From assembly GCA_023213395.1 (NCBI GenBank), contig CM041465.1, positions 92,449,741 to 92,513,740 of the forward strand: 64,000 bases of DNA, given 5' to 3'. Positions 24,046 to 36,049 of this stretch are shown in pieces (within the stretch, counting starts at the first letter, position 1; every line of letters starts with the position of its first letter). A program made the position numbers and the translations under genes. The notes beneath the pieces were generated by a model. The model had not been told where the DNA came from and ran no database searches. It saw only the letters and a program-made list of their open reading frames with translations. This stretch comes from Cycas panzhihuaensis. Lineage: Eukaryota > Cycadophyta.

Positions 24046-24557
24046 TCAAAATTTTTTAGCTGAAAGTATATTGAGCAGTCTTCTAAATAATATTTAATAA
24101 TTTTTTAGCATTTTATAAAGTTTTATTAGCAATTTTTTTACTTTTTTGAGCTTCTTGCTCCTGTTATGCCTAAAAAAGAGGCATGTACCTTTGGATTATT
24201 TAAATCCTAACTTATAGGAATCCATTTTCAAAACGGCTAGTTCTATTAGATTTATATTTTACTAATCTTTATATTGGTGAAGTTTCATTTTATTCTGACA
24301 TCGTTTAGTATGCTTTTAAAGCTGTCAAACTTGAGGTTATCCTCTAAACCTTCTTTTATAAGTTTCTTTATACTTCTTATCTTTCAGTTTTTTTCAGTAT
24401 TATATATTATCATCAAGGCTAAGGATTTATTGCATTGAGAGTTTGTATTTATTCATTTAAATAAAATCAAAAGGTTAAGGATTATTCATTTGTTTATTAA
24501 CCTTTCTGACTTGATAAAAGTACATTTATTTTATGTATTAATATTTTTCTTGATAAA

Positions 24558-24965
24558 ATGGCACAATTTCCTATATTCAATGGGCAAAATTTTTTACAAT
24601 GGTATAGAACTATGAAAGATTACTTCATTACATATGATCTTCTAAAATATTTGCAACATGAATGTGATATTAATATTAAAGAAACTTTTAGAAAGGATAA
24701 TGAAGTTTTACGATTATTATTTTGCACTATGAACGATGATGTTTTTTCAAAGGTTTGTGAATTAATAACTTCAAAATCTATTTGGGATATATTGATTTCC
24801 ACTTATGAAGGAGATACCCTCCATATATTTGATGATATTTTTTATGAGCATGTGAGACATGTGACAGAACAGGTGAATCATAATGATAACACCCATGAAG
24901 ATTCAGATCAAATACAGGACCAACTTACTACACAAGTACCTGATCCTCCATTTGAGGGGGAATAA
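24558..24965 (+). CDS. Short gag-like frame of element E
   Basis: A 135-residue frame. It opens MAQFPIFNGQNFLQWYRTM and continues through DNEVLRLLFCTMNDDVF and SKSIWDILISTYEGDTLHIF, the layout of the copia gag family (F.G.N...W...M, then IW..L...YEG). The last ~40 residues are acidic and Gln/Asp-rich (QIQDQLTTQVPDPPFEGE) and look like the linker before a copia RT domain, so the frame appears to fuse the start of gag to a remnant of the linker with everything between deleted. No zinc knuckle, protease or polymerase follows. It may be translated, since the frame is open and near-consensus, but a complete gag would be about twice as long. Confidence 0.6.
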   Translation: MAQFPIFNGQNFLQWYRTMKDYFITYDLLKYLQHECDINIKETFRKDNEVLRLLFCTMNDDVFSKVCELITSKSIWDILISTYEGDTLHIFDDIFYEHVRHVTEQVNHNDNTHEDSDQIQDQLTTQVPDPPFEGE

Positions 24966-25728
24966 ATCTTATGACATGATAGAGAATGAATCTTATGATG
25001 TGACAGAAAAGAGACCCAATGATATGACAATCAAAGTTAAATTTCTAGAAGTTAAAGTCAAAATTGCAGTTATTATTTTTTGTATAAATAAAGCATTATT
25101 TATTTATAGTTTTTTTACATTATTCCATGGTAAAGAGACATATGTGGCTATAAAGACGAGAAGAGTTGAGAAATGTCAAGTTAAAGATCAGAATTTTAAA
25201 GTTTTTTTCAAATACAAGTTCTATAAGTTCAAGGAGAAGATACAAGTATTCGTGATGACCATTAAAGGGGAGAATGTTGGAGTTAATCGTCATCACTCCA
25301 CTCTCACCTTCCAACTAGGATTGTACACCTCATCAACCTTATTTTACACATGTGGGTACTCAACATGTGTAGGTAAGTTAAGGTAAATTAATGTTAATTT
25401 GAGTTAGTTTCATTTGAGTTAAGTTAGTATTATTTTATTGTTAATTTAAATTTCAGGGGTTGAGGAGTTTCCCTCCTCCCCCAAAATTATAAATATTGAG
25501 GGGTGTGCAACCCTGGTGTCTTTAGACACTGCCCTCATTTGGGAAATTTGTAATGCTCACTTCTCGCAATAGATTGAATATATAAATTTCATGTGTTTAT
25601 GCTACAACAATGTATTGATGTATTGATCTATTAAAGATTATTCTATGTTCTGCCATGTTCTCTTGTAATTATTTTCCTTCATTTGGTATTAGATCATAGT
25701 TTAGCTACATTATATTTCCAATAATAAC

Positions 25729-26048
25729 AAGATCTAAAATAAATATATCAATAGATAAATAAATAAACAAATGTAATAGTGAAACATAGATTTGTAGTGG
25801 AAAACCCCTGAAGAGAAAAACTACCCCCTAAAGTACTAGCTCATTTATTAATAAACTTAAATTTAATTACATATCTCTTGTATCTATTTTATTCTTAATT
25901 CTTTTAGATCTTGGGTGCTCATCTCTCTAGTTAATATAAAATACTTGATATTTTTTTTATAGAATTGCCCCCATATAATTGACTAATAATATATAACCTC
26001 TTAATTAACTAATCATGAAAGGTAATATTAAATTAATACCTCCTAATA
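25729..26048 (-). mobile_element. LTR of family L, copy 2, proximal part
   Basis: Continues 19740-19826 after element E. It shares GTACTAGCT, AAACTT and the GGATCTTGG-like and TTAATTAACTAATCATG words with 17160-17572. It lacks the 86-bp internal duplication found in copy 1. Confidence 0.65.
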
Positions 26049-26411
26049 TTTTAATTATGGATGAAAGGTTTTGTTAACTCTTAAAGTACTTTAGCCCTAA
26101 ATTTTAAGATATTTGTTAGGGTATCATGATGGAAAAAAAGTAAAATAATAATGAAGATTTTATGGGATGCAAGACAATATAAAATGATACAATTATAGAT
26201 TTATAAGGTGTTAGTTGTAAACTTCTTAAAGAGGAAATGGGGTGTCAATATGAGGGTGATTGATGGAAGAAAAGAGGTAAAGGTGCAATTAGGGATGAAG
26301 GTAAAATCATAGTGGAAAGTAAGAGAAAAAAATATAAAGTAATGATGAGGATAGGGAGGGGATAGTCACAATTTACTTGAAAGAGAATTACATGATTTAG
26401 ATCATAGGATC

Positions 26412-26809
26412 TGTTAGAAATATTGTGTGCAAGTGATGTTAAAATATACATTACATAGCTCTAACACCATGTTAGGAAAAACCATTTCAATGAAGCATAT
26501 ATACATATATATCATGTAATAAGATGTAATAATAAGTACACAAAAGATAAAGTATGTATTAACATACAAGTTAATAAATAGATGGAAAATGGTCATTTCT
26601 AAAAATTGTATTATGAGATAATATATACTTATAAATATATACACCTCATCAATATCTAATCACCTTTGAGAACCTCTATAGAGACCTATGAGAATATATG
26701 TGAAAAAGTGAGCTTTACACAACTTTTCATAGGCTCCCATATTTATGATTACATTAGAGAGAGTATATGAGAGGAGTTTAACAATAATAATTAAATATTA
26801 TTCCTAATG
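26412..26809 (-). mobile_element. LTR of non-autonomous family F, copy 1
   Basis: About 400 bp related along its length to 32596-32954: shared words include CAATGAAGCATATATACAT, ATTACATT.GAGAGAGT and GGAGTTTAA.AATAATAATTAAATATTATTCCTAA. On the minus strand it ends ATTTCTAACA with no primer site beyond it, so it would be the 3' LTR. The adjoining sequence at 26810-27778 is related to the polypurine side of element L. Confidence 0.6.
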
Positions 26810-27778
26810 TGTCTTTTATAATATTTAATTATTATATAAATATGATATCACATGAATATTTTTGCCTTTGTTTTTAATATAATAAGTTGTTGTCTTTACC
26901 CAAAAAGCTAAACTTCATATTGAATAGTTTACGAGCCTTCTTCAACTTGAATCTAACTACTAACATCTATATAAAATAACAACCATTTGCCAAATTATAT
27001 AGATAACTAGCCACTACAACTATTAGTCTTCTAAGTGGTTATGGTATGTGGTTTGTTAGCTAATAATACCACCAATAATGTGTATCCCAAGAACAAGCCA
27101 AAATACCTAATTAGATAGATGTGTTGTTGAGTTTACAATGGATCTCAACCCTTTAACTAATCAAAGTTTCATATAAATATCTTCTATACAATTACAAGTT
27201 CAAAAAATAAGAGGAAATAAGGTATATTACGACTAAACTTTTTAACTGTTAATTGTTTCATCAAAATAGTATAGGTTTCCATGTCATTAATGACATAATA
27301 AACATAAAATTGAGCCTTTCAATAAATTCCTTTCCCAATTTTGGTATACTTATGTTATAATATCTTGGAACCATAAAAATATAACCTTAAAAATGATTAA
27401 ATGTACATGAAAAAAAAAAAAATTTTGAACCCACAAAAGAGCATTTTTCTCTTCTATCTATTTTGACCATTAAAATTTATACCAAATCTTCATCAAATGG
27501 GCTTATGTAACTAACCATTTCAAAATAACACAACTAACAGAATTAGATTCTAATGTTGTATGTAAAAGCTATAATAAAACATAAGATTGTTGGTATAAAA
27601 AATTGAGTGTTAGGTAAAAAAATAAATTTAACCTTTTTTATTTAAGGCATTAATCATCGTTTTAACTCCACATGACCATTTACTAAAATGATGGGACAAA
27701 CTTAAAAATTATGAAATATGATTTAATGTAATGTAAGCATTAGGAAAAATAAAAATTATTCACCAAATTGATTCTTTA
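26810..27778 (-). mobile_element. Internal region of element F, left part
   Basis: Related to 17640-18550 of element L; for example both carry an ACTATTAGT..TCTAAG/GCTAGGATG-like block beside a GTGGTTT(G/A)TTA word, and a CATATGACCATTTA-like block further in. Non-coding. It is interrupted by element G at 27779; the right part resumes near 31595. Confidence 0.5.
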
Positions 27779-30700
27779 TGTTAGAAAATGCAACTAAAGT
27801 AAACGAGGTCGACAAGATCTTTCATATCAAGCAAATAACAAGCAGAAGCAGATTACACAGGACACCATATTACCATGGGAAACACTTATGGGTGAAAACC
27901 CACAAATGAATAATATTTCACATTATGACAAAATGATATATTACAAAGATGGACTTTGATTTATATTTATAGATCTAAAGTGCCAAGTATAATTACAAAT
28001 ACATCCATCATCTCACTACAATCGAGGATATTCCTCCACATAATTAGGTATAAAAATATGAGGCCTATTTTACATTAGGTGGTATGGTCACATATTTTAA
28101 CATCCCCTCTTAATGTAAATGTGGGGCAAAAAGGATTATCATTAGGAATAAATCCCCTCTCAAGGATAACCTTACCCAACCCAATATGCACGAACGTCGA
28201 TGTAGTGATCTTCACTCTGATGTAATGGTGTCATGTCTTATATGTGCTCAATTCTTTGGAAATACTCTAACAGACCTACAACCATATAGCTCTTTCTACA
28301 CCTGACACTTTGTCCATTCAAATCAGTCATATTTCTTTGACTAAACTAAGAGGTTGAGCAACTTGAACCATGTGAATCTCCTCTTCAAGTCTTCATTAAG
28401 GAATATTGATACAATACGATATGATATGATACCCAACTATCTAAACCTACTGAAGTAATGATCAAATGGACCATAAACAACATAGATACTAGTGCTAAAT
28501 ATCTCATCATACCTTAATCCTTCTTCTTATTAGAAATCCTACGCAACAAGCTTACCGACTTGTAAACTGGCCAGGTTCTTGCTTCAATATATCTCTCCAT
28601 CGTGAATCTATACTCACTGGAACGTTGGTATCTATCTTAAGTTTTGACTGGCATGCTGATCTGTGATCTTCAATTATCCTGTAGGTCTTCAACTGTCAAT
28701 GGAACATAGGGTTACAATCCATGTCTCATCATATAACCGCTCCTCATCATCAATACATCCTTTGGGTCTGCCTTGAGTCTCAAGCACAATGTTAGGCAAA
28801 CAAACCTCCACACCTATTGAATAACATCTTAGAAAAGTGAAGTAATAAAGGATATAACCTATAATCAAATGATACTTAACATGATATGTCAGTAACTCTA
28901 TAACATCTAAACTGATCACAATGTATTTCCCCTACAGATTATACTATTTATAACCTAAACAACTGATACGCTTCAAACGATTATAATCTTACTACTGCAA
29001 TCTTTGTCTAAGATGTATGCACTCCAATGCACCAAAGGAATGAACGGAAGGATTTTGACTTAGTTCAAACACAAATCATGAGGGGAATATATACCACAAA
29101 CAGTATCAATAGGGGTACCTATACCTATCTGCTACAACTTCTACCAACAAACATGGGAGGTAAACTATAACATGTACCAACCTCACCATCTGCATCATGA
29201 TACCCATCTGCAATACAACCTTACGGGCCAGTGGTATATACCATACCAAATACATAACTGATTTTAAGGCGTCTTGTCTTAGACCTTTCCATTCACACTT
29301 TAAATTTTATCAAGTACTCTATCTTAGTTCCACATCAGACTTGTTCAGATATGCACCCATGTTGAACCATCATCAAACATGTCACAAACCTCATGTTAAT
29401 AGTCCAACTAGCAAAGTATAACGATTCATTATAAATGACAATCATATGAGCAAAATCACCTCATATACATCTAATGTAATAGAACTCGAATGTATACCAT
29501 GAATAAATCACACTTATTTCACTGAATAATCACATAAATCATAAATTTTGTACAATGATCTATGCCATACTCAAACAGTAACAGAGTTTGCATTAAATTA
29601 TAATGAAGGTATCTTATACATGTTCACCTTCACCCAAAATTCACCTATTATTTCCCTCAAACTTGCTCTCAACCTGCTCATCAAAGTCACCCAATATCAC
29701 CCTTAAAACCTGCCTAACATATGCCCAAAACTTGCCATGTAATCACATGCAATAAGTACCTCGCCTCATCTCACCCATTTAAACATGTCTCAATTCGTCA
29801 TTTTTGCCCATAAACTCCCTCATGTAAAACACATACTAAAGAGCATCAATTTTTTCTTATCATCATACCATGACATTGTCTCAATAGCTCTCTTATGTAG
29901 TTACATGCACAAGATCATGCAGTGACTAATATAGTGCCGATACTCACTTTCCTACCAATTATCATACTTGATCCAAAATTCTTAAGGTAATTTTTAGCCA
30001 CTTAATATATTAACAAGACAATGATTCCTCAATAAATACCTTAATATCAATTATATTAAGAAAATATGATATAGACAATAACAAGGTAGCCCAATGATTA
30101 ATATATTACATAATATAAAGAAGAGACTTCATAAAGTAGCAATATATTAGAAGCTCCTTACAAAGGCAATATAATTCAAAATCCATTAAATAATATATCA
30201 ATATATCATTGATATACCACATGATTGATTTTCATTATATAACATGCCTTAGCGACTTTGTGAAAGAAGACGATGGTGGCTATTAACCAGCGAACGGACA
30301 TAACATAAGATAATATCTTGACATGGGTGATTGTTATATAAAAAAAGGATGTACAAGTATCATTAATATCATAGACGAGCATTAATATCAAAAGGTGACT
30401 CTCATCATGCAGATCATGCTGATTGTAAATGTGTAAAGATGATGACAGTGTTTACAAGAAAACAATGACTGTATATACCATGGAGGGCGACTCCCAAAGT
30501 AATTAACTCAGATTATTCATAGGCAACATTATATACTTCAACATACAATGTGACTGCATATATATTATGCTACTGGAAATAAGCGAAAGTATATGTATAC
30601 ATGCAGTGAGTAAAATAACGCAGGCCATATATTAATCAAAGGGATTAATAAAAATAATGACAACTAACATATATGATATACGGTGTAATATATCATATGG

Positions 30701-31589
30701 TATAATATAATAATGTAGAGGATATAGGTGGCAAGATTTTGAACACTCAATATATCAATCACTAGTAATAAGCATAAACTAACCAACAATATAATATATG
30801 GGTGATAATATAAATCAGAAACCCTAAAATATTAATGACGTTGTTATATGATGAGCATACCTTTATATTATTGATTGTAATATTGTTTTCACGGCACTGC
30901 AATAGCTTGCTAGGGTTTTTGCACTTTCCCACTAGCAACAGAGGGCTGGCAATCGACTCTAGGGCATCCAAACTTAATGGCAACTTTAAACAAGGATCCA
31001 GTACCTTCAATAGGCTCGAATGACACTCGCATGGCTGACAACGGAGTTAACGCTCATCTATGCACTCCCATATAGCTCAGAATACTTGCAAACAATGGAT
31101 AGAAGGCTCCTAGGATCCTCATCGATCATCTACACTACCGTGGTTGTTCTGTAGGGTTATCGGGCATGTTAATCTGCTAAGGGCAAACCAACATGACCTG
31201 GCACCATCAATTAGACCATCAATAACATTCGTCTACTTGTGCACGACCTTCATGCTCTAATATAATGTTAGAAAACGTAACTAAAGCAAATAAGGTCAAT
31301 ATGATCTTTTACATCAGGCAGATAACAAGTAGAAGCAGATCATATGGGACACCATATTGTCGTGGGAAACCCTTACGGGTGAAAACCCACAAATGAATAA
31401 TGTTTCATATTATGAGAAAATGATATATTATAAATATGAACTTTGATTTATATTTATAGATTTAAAGTGCCAAATATAATTATAAATACATCCATCATCT
31501 CACTACAATCGAGGATATTCCTCCACATAATTAGGCATAAAAATAGGAGGTCAACTTTACATTAGGTGGTATGGTCACATATTTTAACA
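27779..31589 (-). mobile_element. Complete non-coding LTR element G with CTTTA target duplication
   Basis: Left LTR 27779-28102 and right LTR 31266-31589 are both 324 bp, begin TGTTA(A/G) and end TAACA, and align without length change. They are flanked by an identical CTTTA (27774-27778 and 31590-31594). In minus orientation the right LTR is the 5' one, with a degenerate tRNA-Met primer site just below it (31252-31265, TTATATTAGAGC). The left LTR is preceded by a polypurine tract (AAGAGGGGA, 28103-28111). The 3.16-kb interior has no gag, protease, RT or integrase motif in any frame, so this is a large non-autonomous LTR element. It sits within element F. Confidence 0.87.
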
Positions 31590-31594
31590 CTTTA

Positions 31595-32595
31595 AAAAGT
31601 GATGTCAACCTATAATTTTCTTCTATGTTAATCGACAAATTTATCATGTGAAATCGATTTAAAATAATATGAAATTAAAAAAATATCAATTTAACAACTG
31701 CCCACTTGATTTTTCAAAGAGCAAGTATAAATTTTAGATAAAAACAAACTCAGATTTCTCTCCATTACATTGCCACTATTTTTTTTACATCATTTTTTAT
31801 TTTTTAAGGTCTGCTTTGATTTGATTTGATCATAAAGAATGTATGTCAATTATTTAATGGTTACACAAGGTAAATTAGTAATTGAATAATGCTTATTCAT
31901 CAAATAATATAAGAGAAAAATGCCCAAACCACCTCCACTTTGAATTTCATTAATTTTGGATAGCTTTCTTCATATCAATCTTAGAAAAAACCTTGCATGG
32001 GCATTTTATGGATCTAATGAATGACACTCTTAAGGTTTGGTGGCTTTGTTTAAGCTCTACCACCACATACTTATGTCAAACCTATAACAATGATGCTAAC
32101 ATTATAACTTTTATTTCTTCAATTGCATTACATCCTATACCATACTTTTTTTTCTTATTTGGTAGCCTTTTGATGCCTTTTACTTCTCTTATCAACATTT
32201 AAACCTTTGTGGATTCCACATGGCAACTTCTTCCTCTCACTGTGAGCTAGGGTTTAATGATATAGTCTAAAATGAATAGTAAACCTTTGTTAGGATGATC
32301 ATAATATCCTCCAAAAAATTAGATGAATAATCCCCTTTAATAAAGAAATTTATACTTGGCTTCAAAGTTCTTACATACTAATTATTACAATACCATATGC
32401 ATATAACATGAGTTTAATAAATTAGCATTCAAAATAATTCTCACTATAAATTATGCTTCAAAACTCACCCTACTGTATTTACAATCATTACTTAATTAGA
32501 CATCTATGAATTGGTTATATAACTGAATCTTTAACTCTTCATGTTTTGTTTATGAATGCCCTTTTGAGCTGTATACAATCGTGACTCTAATATCA
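31595..32595 (-). mobile_element. Internal region of element F, right part
   Basis: Lies between element G's target duplication and the F copy-2 LTR. A degenerate primer site (minus strand TGATATTAGAGTC, about 32583-32595) abuts the LTR. No coding motif seen; the frame at 31993-32202 has no recognisable features. Confidence 0.45.
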
Positions 32596-32954
32596 TGTTA
32601 GAAATATTGCATGTGAGTGATATTAGAAATATATTATATAACTTTGATATCATATTAAGAAAAAATATTCAATGAAGCATATATACATAAATAAAGTGTA
32701 ACAGAATGTAATAATAAGCACACAAGATAAAGCATACATTAACACATAAGATAATAAACTATAGGAAATAATTATCTTAAAATATTATATTATAAGAGAA
32801 TGCATTCTTATAGATATATATACCTTATAAATATCCAATTACATATGAGAATTTAAGTTTTTTATAATTCTCCATAGGCTTATATATTCATGATTACATT
32901 CGAGAGAGTGTGTGATAGGAGTTTAATAATAATAATTAAATATTATTCCTAACC
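32596..32954 (-). mobile_element. LTR of family F, copy 2 (5' LTR)
   Basis: Partner of 26412-26809. A primer-like site borders it on the low-coordinate side, as expected for the 5' LTR of a minus-strand element. A matching target duplication with copy 1 was not found (GGATC against GAATG), so pairing as one element is likely but not proven. Confidence 0.55.
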
Positions 32955-33352
32955 GAATGCCCCATGAAGCATTAGGGCTTATAGAGGGAATAATAACTTT
33001 AAAGATAGGCTAAAATTCTTTAATAAAGTAGGTTATAGAAGAAACATGAGAGATGATGATGCTGCATTTGGTGATCCAAGGATAAAGATAATGATAAAAG
33101 AGAATTATAAGGGTTTGATGGTGGAAAAGAACTAGAAAAGATGGTTGGGAAGAAATGGAGTGTATTCTAGGGTGTTTAATGAAGAAATATTGTTGTTGAT
33201 ATGTGATGATGGTGGTAATAAAATGAAATATAATTGGAATGCTAGGAAAGAGGGTAATGGTGTGGTATTGATATGATAAGGACTTGGGTGAGGGAGGAAT
33301 TTATGGTAATGTTGGATAGTATTCCTAGAATTATGGTAATTTGGTTTTAAAG
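32955..33352. other. Purine-rich spacer, no gene seen
   Basis: GAT/GAA-rich DNA between the F LTR and the LINE tail. No coding or repeat structure that I can name. Confidence 0.4.
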
Positions 33353-34910
33353 TTTTTTTTTTTTTTTTTTTTAATGTTTAGGTATAATTATCCCCATTAA
33401 AAGATGAGAGAAATAGTATGTTATCGTTTGGAAGACTAGGTTCTTATTGCGTGGATCTACTTGCAAAAGAAAAGCTTAAAATATATGTGCATATATACAT
33501 GGAAAGAAATTACAGAAACGAAATTATAAATAAAATCTATGATGTGGTGGTATTTGTTTTTCTTTTATTAGGTAAAAGAATGATCATGGGTTTTAATATA
33601 AGATCCCAAAACCTTTTATATCATAAGTCACTCAGACCATAAACTTGGATGGCCATGACAAGCCCATGCCCTAGCTCAATCCATCGCACAACACAAACCC
33701 CCCTCCAACGGCAAGCCCTATGGCTAGCTCTGTTGCCTCTCCTAGCCCCAATCCTCCTCAACCAGCCTTATAATTTCCTTTGGGAGATCCTCTCTCCAGA
33801 CCATAGACCTTCTATGGTTCACCCCCCGGTTTGCTAGTTTATCCACCACCTTATTACCCTCTCTGTAAGTATGTCTTATCTGGATATTTCTACTCCCTTT
33901 CGGGGCTTCTTGAGTATCCCCAATCATATCTTGAGTTCTCCAATCTAGCTTAGATATAGCTTTCAAGAGGTTTATTATGTTAAGAGAGTCCCCTTCTAGA
34001 ATTAGCATGTTGTAACCCCCTTTCAGAGCTAGGTCCACCGCTTTCAGTAAAGCTGCCATCTCTGCCCTGTGAGTTGTCTACTTACTGTAATACTTGGTGA
34101 GAGCCTATTTAACCTTCCCTTAGACATCTCTACATACACCCCCCTCTCCCCCCCTCCCCCCCCCCCCGCCCCACCGTCCAACATCCCCAGGGTTACCTTT
34201 CGAAGCACCATCAAATTTTACTTTTACACAAGGATCCTCAAGGGGATCCAGGGATATATTCTTCTCCATTTCTCTTGAATCTTTAGGGTAATCCCCCAAC
34301 TTCTCAATATAGAGCCTTTTTGTATTTGAGATACTTTTGTCATCTTTGGGCTTCACAATCTCCCCCACCTCAGTGTAGATGATATTAAAGACTTTATTCT
34401 CATCCATCTGTCTATCTTAAAAACCCTTTCTATTCCTCTCCTTCTAGAAATTCCACATCATTAGAGGAAGGGAGGCTCTCCAAATATTAGACAAGTATTT
34501 GCTCTTGAAAGGGCTACACCAAGGTAACTATTACTCCACCAGGGATCCAGAAGGCACTCGTTGGATCTCAAAGAGGCCCATCACATTCCTCTAAATACCC
34601 CTAGAAAAAGTGTAGTGAAGGAGAATGTGATCTATTGATTCTTCCTAACCATAACAAAGAACACACCTGTTCGACATCAGAAATCCCCTCTTTATGAGAT
34701 TATCCACCATGAGAATTTTACTCCTCAAGAATATCCACTAAAACATAACTATCTTAGGGAATATATCTAATTTCCATACCTCTTCCAAAAGCATATTCAT
34801 CTGGTCCTCCCTTTCAAGGCACAAGGAGTAGTAACCTTACTTTATAGAGTAATCCCCAGATTGAATCGAGGGCCACACCATAGAGCCCACACCCCCTTTT
34901 TAAGGGATGT
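33353..34910 (-). mobile_element. LINE 3' end with zf-RVT and RNase H
   Basis: Minus strand. Around 34800-34530 is a zf-RVT region: ILMVDNLIKRGFLMSNRC, CVLCYG, then ESIDHILLHYTFSRGIWRNV. From about 34230 is an RVT_3 RNase H domain: VKVKFDGASKGNPG, a glycine-rich run, then MAALLKAVDLALKGGYNMLI, LEGDSLNIINLL and IRHTYREGNKVVDKLANRG, which matches the family layout (FDGA.KGNPG, AE..AL, EGDS, H..RE.N..AD.LA). The frame is open over much of 34059-33742. Below it a ~270-bp 3' UTR ends at a 20-nt A tail (plus-strand T run 33353-33372). The 5' part is missing. Confidence 0.75.
34139..34172. repeat. C-rich low-complexity tract inside the LINE RNase H
   Basis: Plus-strand runs of C, up to 13 long and broken by T and G. 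On the LINE coding strand they give WGGGGGRGGEGG directly after KGNPG, where the family normally has a few varied residues. It looks like a slippage expansion. Confidence 0.85.
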
Positions 34911-36049
34911 AATACCTATCAATTTTTAGTTTAAGGGAAGTTGTTTTATCTGTTGTGGTATTTGTTATATCCCCTTGGGTGTAGCTATTTTTTGAGTGTT
35001 TGTTAGATTGTATACTAATGTAGGATGTAGTTGGCTAGCTCGCTAGCTTCTTCAATGATCTCTGGTAATATATGTTAGACAATTATTGTTTAAAATGTCC
35101 TTATCTAGAATCTATCTTATAGGAATAAAGGTTGTAGTTGCAGATCATCATATTCTAGATTTTATCAAAGTTTGTTATAACTATTTGGGAATAAAATAAT
35201 AAAGCACATGATTGACTCATAGTTGATAGATATTTTTAAGAGGCCTAAGATGGTATGGTATTTATTTATGTTATTGGTATAGATGTTCCCTATATACTAC
35301 TTATTTTGGTTAATGATGTGTTTGTGGGGATCTCTGATACAACTCTGGTTGGTCTTGAGTTACCTATACTTGCCCCTTTAATATATCCCTAGTAGAAATC
35401 TAGATTGGTACTTATATCATGGACTTAAGAATAATAGATATTTATTGATTTAGTATTGTCTTATTTTGGTGTTTGTTAAGGAGATTGTAATATATTTATA
35501 TTTGTTTATTTTAGGATTTAGGTTTATGGATTTTGCTACTTTGGTTTGGTGTAAGTTTGGGTAATTTATGTCTACATAGGAGGTGTGTGTGTATGTTTAT
35601 AGGATGAAATTGTGGGAGATACTATTGGTATAGATATTAATTTGTTTATTAGTTTACCTTTCATGTAAGAGAGGAAGTGCCTTGACAATTTTTTTTTTAT
35701 AATCATTACTTAATGTGTTGGGATTTTCGTTATTGATTTTGTAACATGTCTATTATGCTGGCAGGGATGGCTTGTTTGTAAGATACATGTCTTGGTATCT
35801 TAATTATTTATCATAAGTGAGTACAATATGATGTATTGAGTCAAATCCATCATAACATATTATCCATGACATATCCACACATTTATTGTCTTTTACATGT
35901 TTTATCATCATATTTGTAGGGTAGTAGGTGTGTTCTTTATTAGATTAGAATATGTTATGGCTAACTTGGAAGATAATCAACTTTTGTATGCTAAATTAAT
36001 TAGAGTATGGTCACCCAAAGGTGTTGAGCTTAGTTTGTTTACTACACAT
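34911..36049. other. GT-rich spacer, possibly LINE 5' UTR
   Basis: T- and GT-rich DNA without a coding signature. It precedes the plus-strand LINE ORF1 and may include its 5' UTR, but I see no defined start. Confidence 0.35.

Larger units (their letters stand above)
19827..25723 (+). mobile_element. Complete LTR element E, non-autonomous copia type, with ATAAC target duplication
   Basis: 5' LTR 19827-20266 and 3' LTR 25275-25723 (440 and 449 bp) align end to end with modest divergence. They are flanked by an identical 5-bp duplication ATAAC (19822-19826 and 25724-25728). A tRNA-Met primer site TGGTATCAGAG begins at 20269, and a polypurine tract (AAAGGGGAGAA) immediately precedes the 3' LTR, which starts TGTTGGAG. 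The internal 5 kb holds a T-rich repetitive leader, an antisense vacuolar processing enzyme fragment and a short gag-like frame. No protease, integrase, RT or RNase H motif is visible, so it must depend on an autonomous copia for movement. It interrupts an LTR of family L. Confidence 0.88.

Noticed and set aside
28689-28919. 76-codon minus-strand frame in element G (ends DETWIVTLCSIDS)
   Set aside because: No recognisable family and no conserved context; could be captured sequence, but there is no evidence for it.
26412-32954. F LTR pair as a proven single element
   Set aside because: Flanking pentamers differ (GGATC and GAATG) and no polypurine tract was found beside copy 1, so the pairing is reported only as likely.
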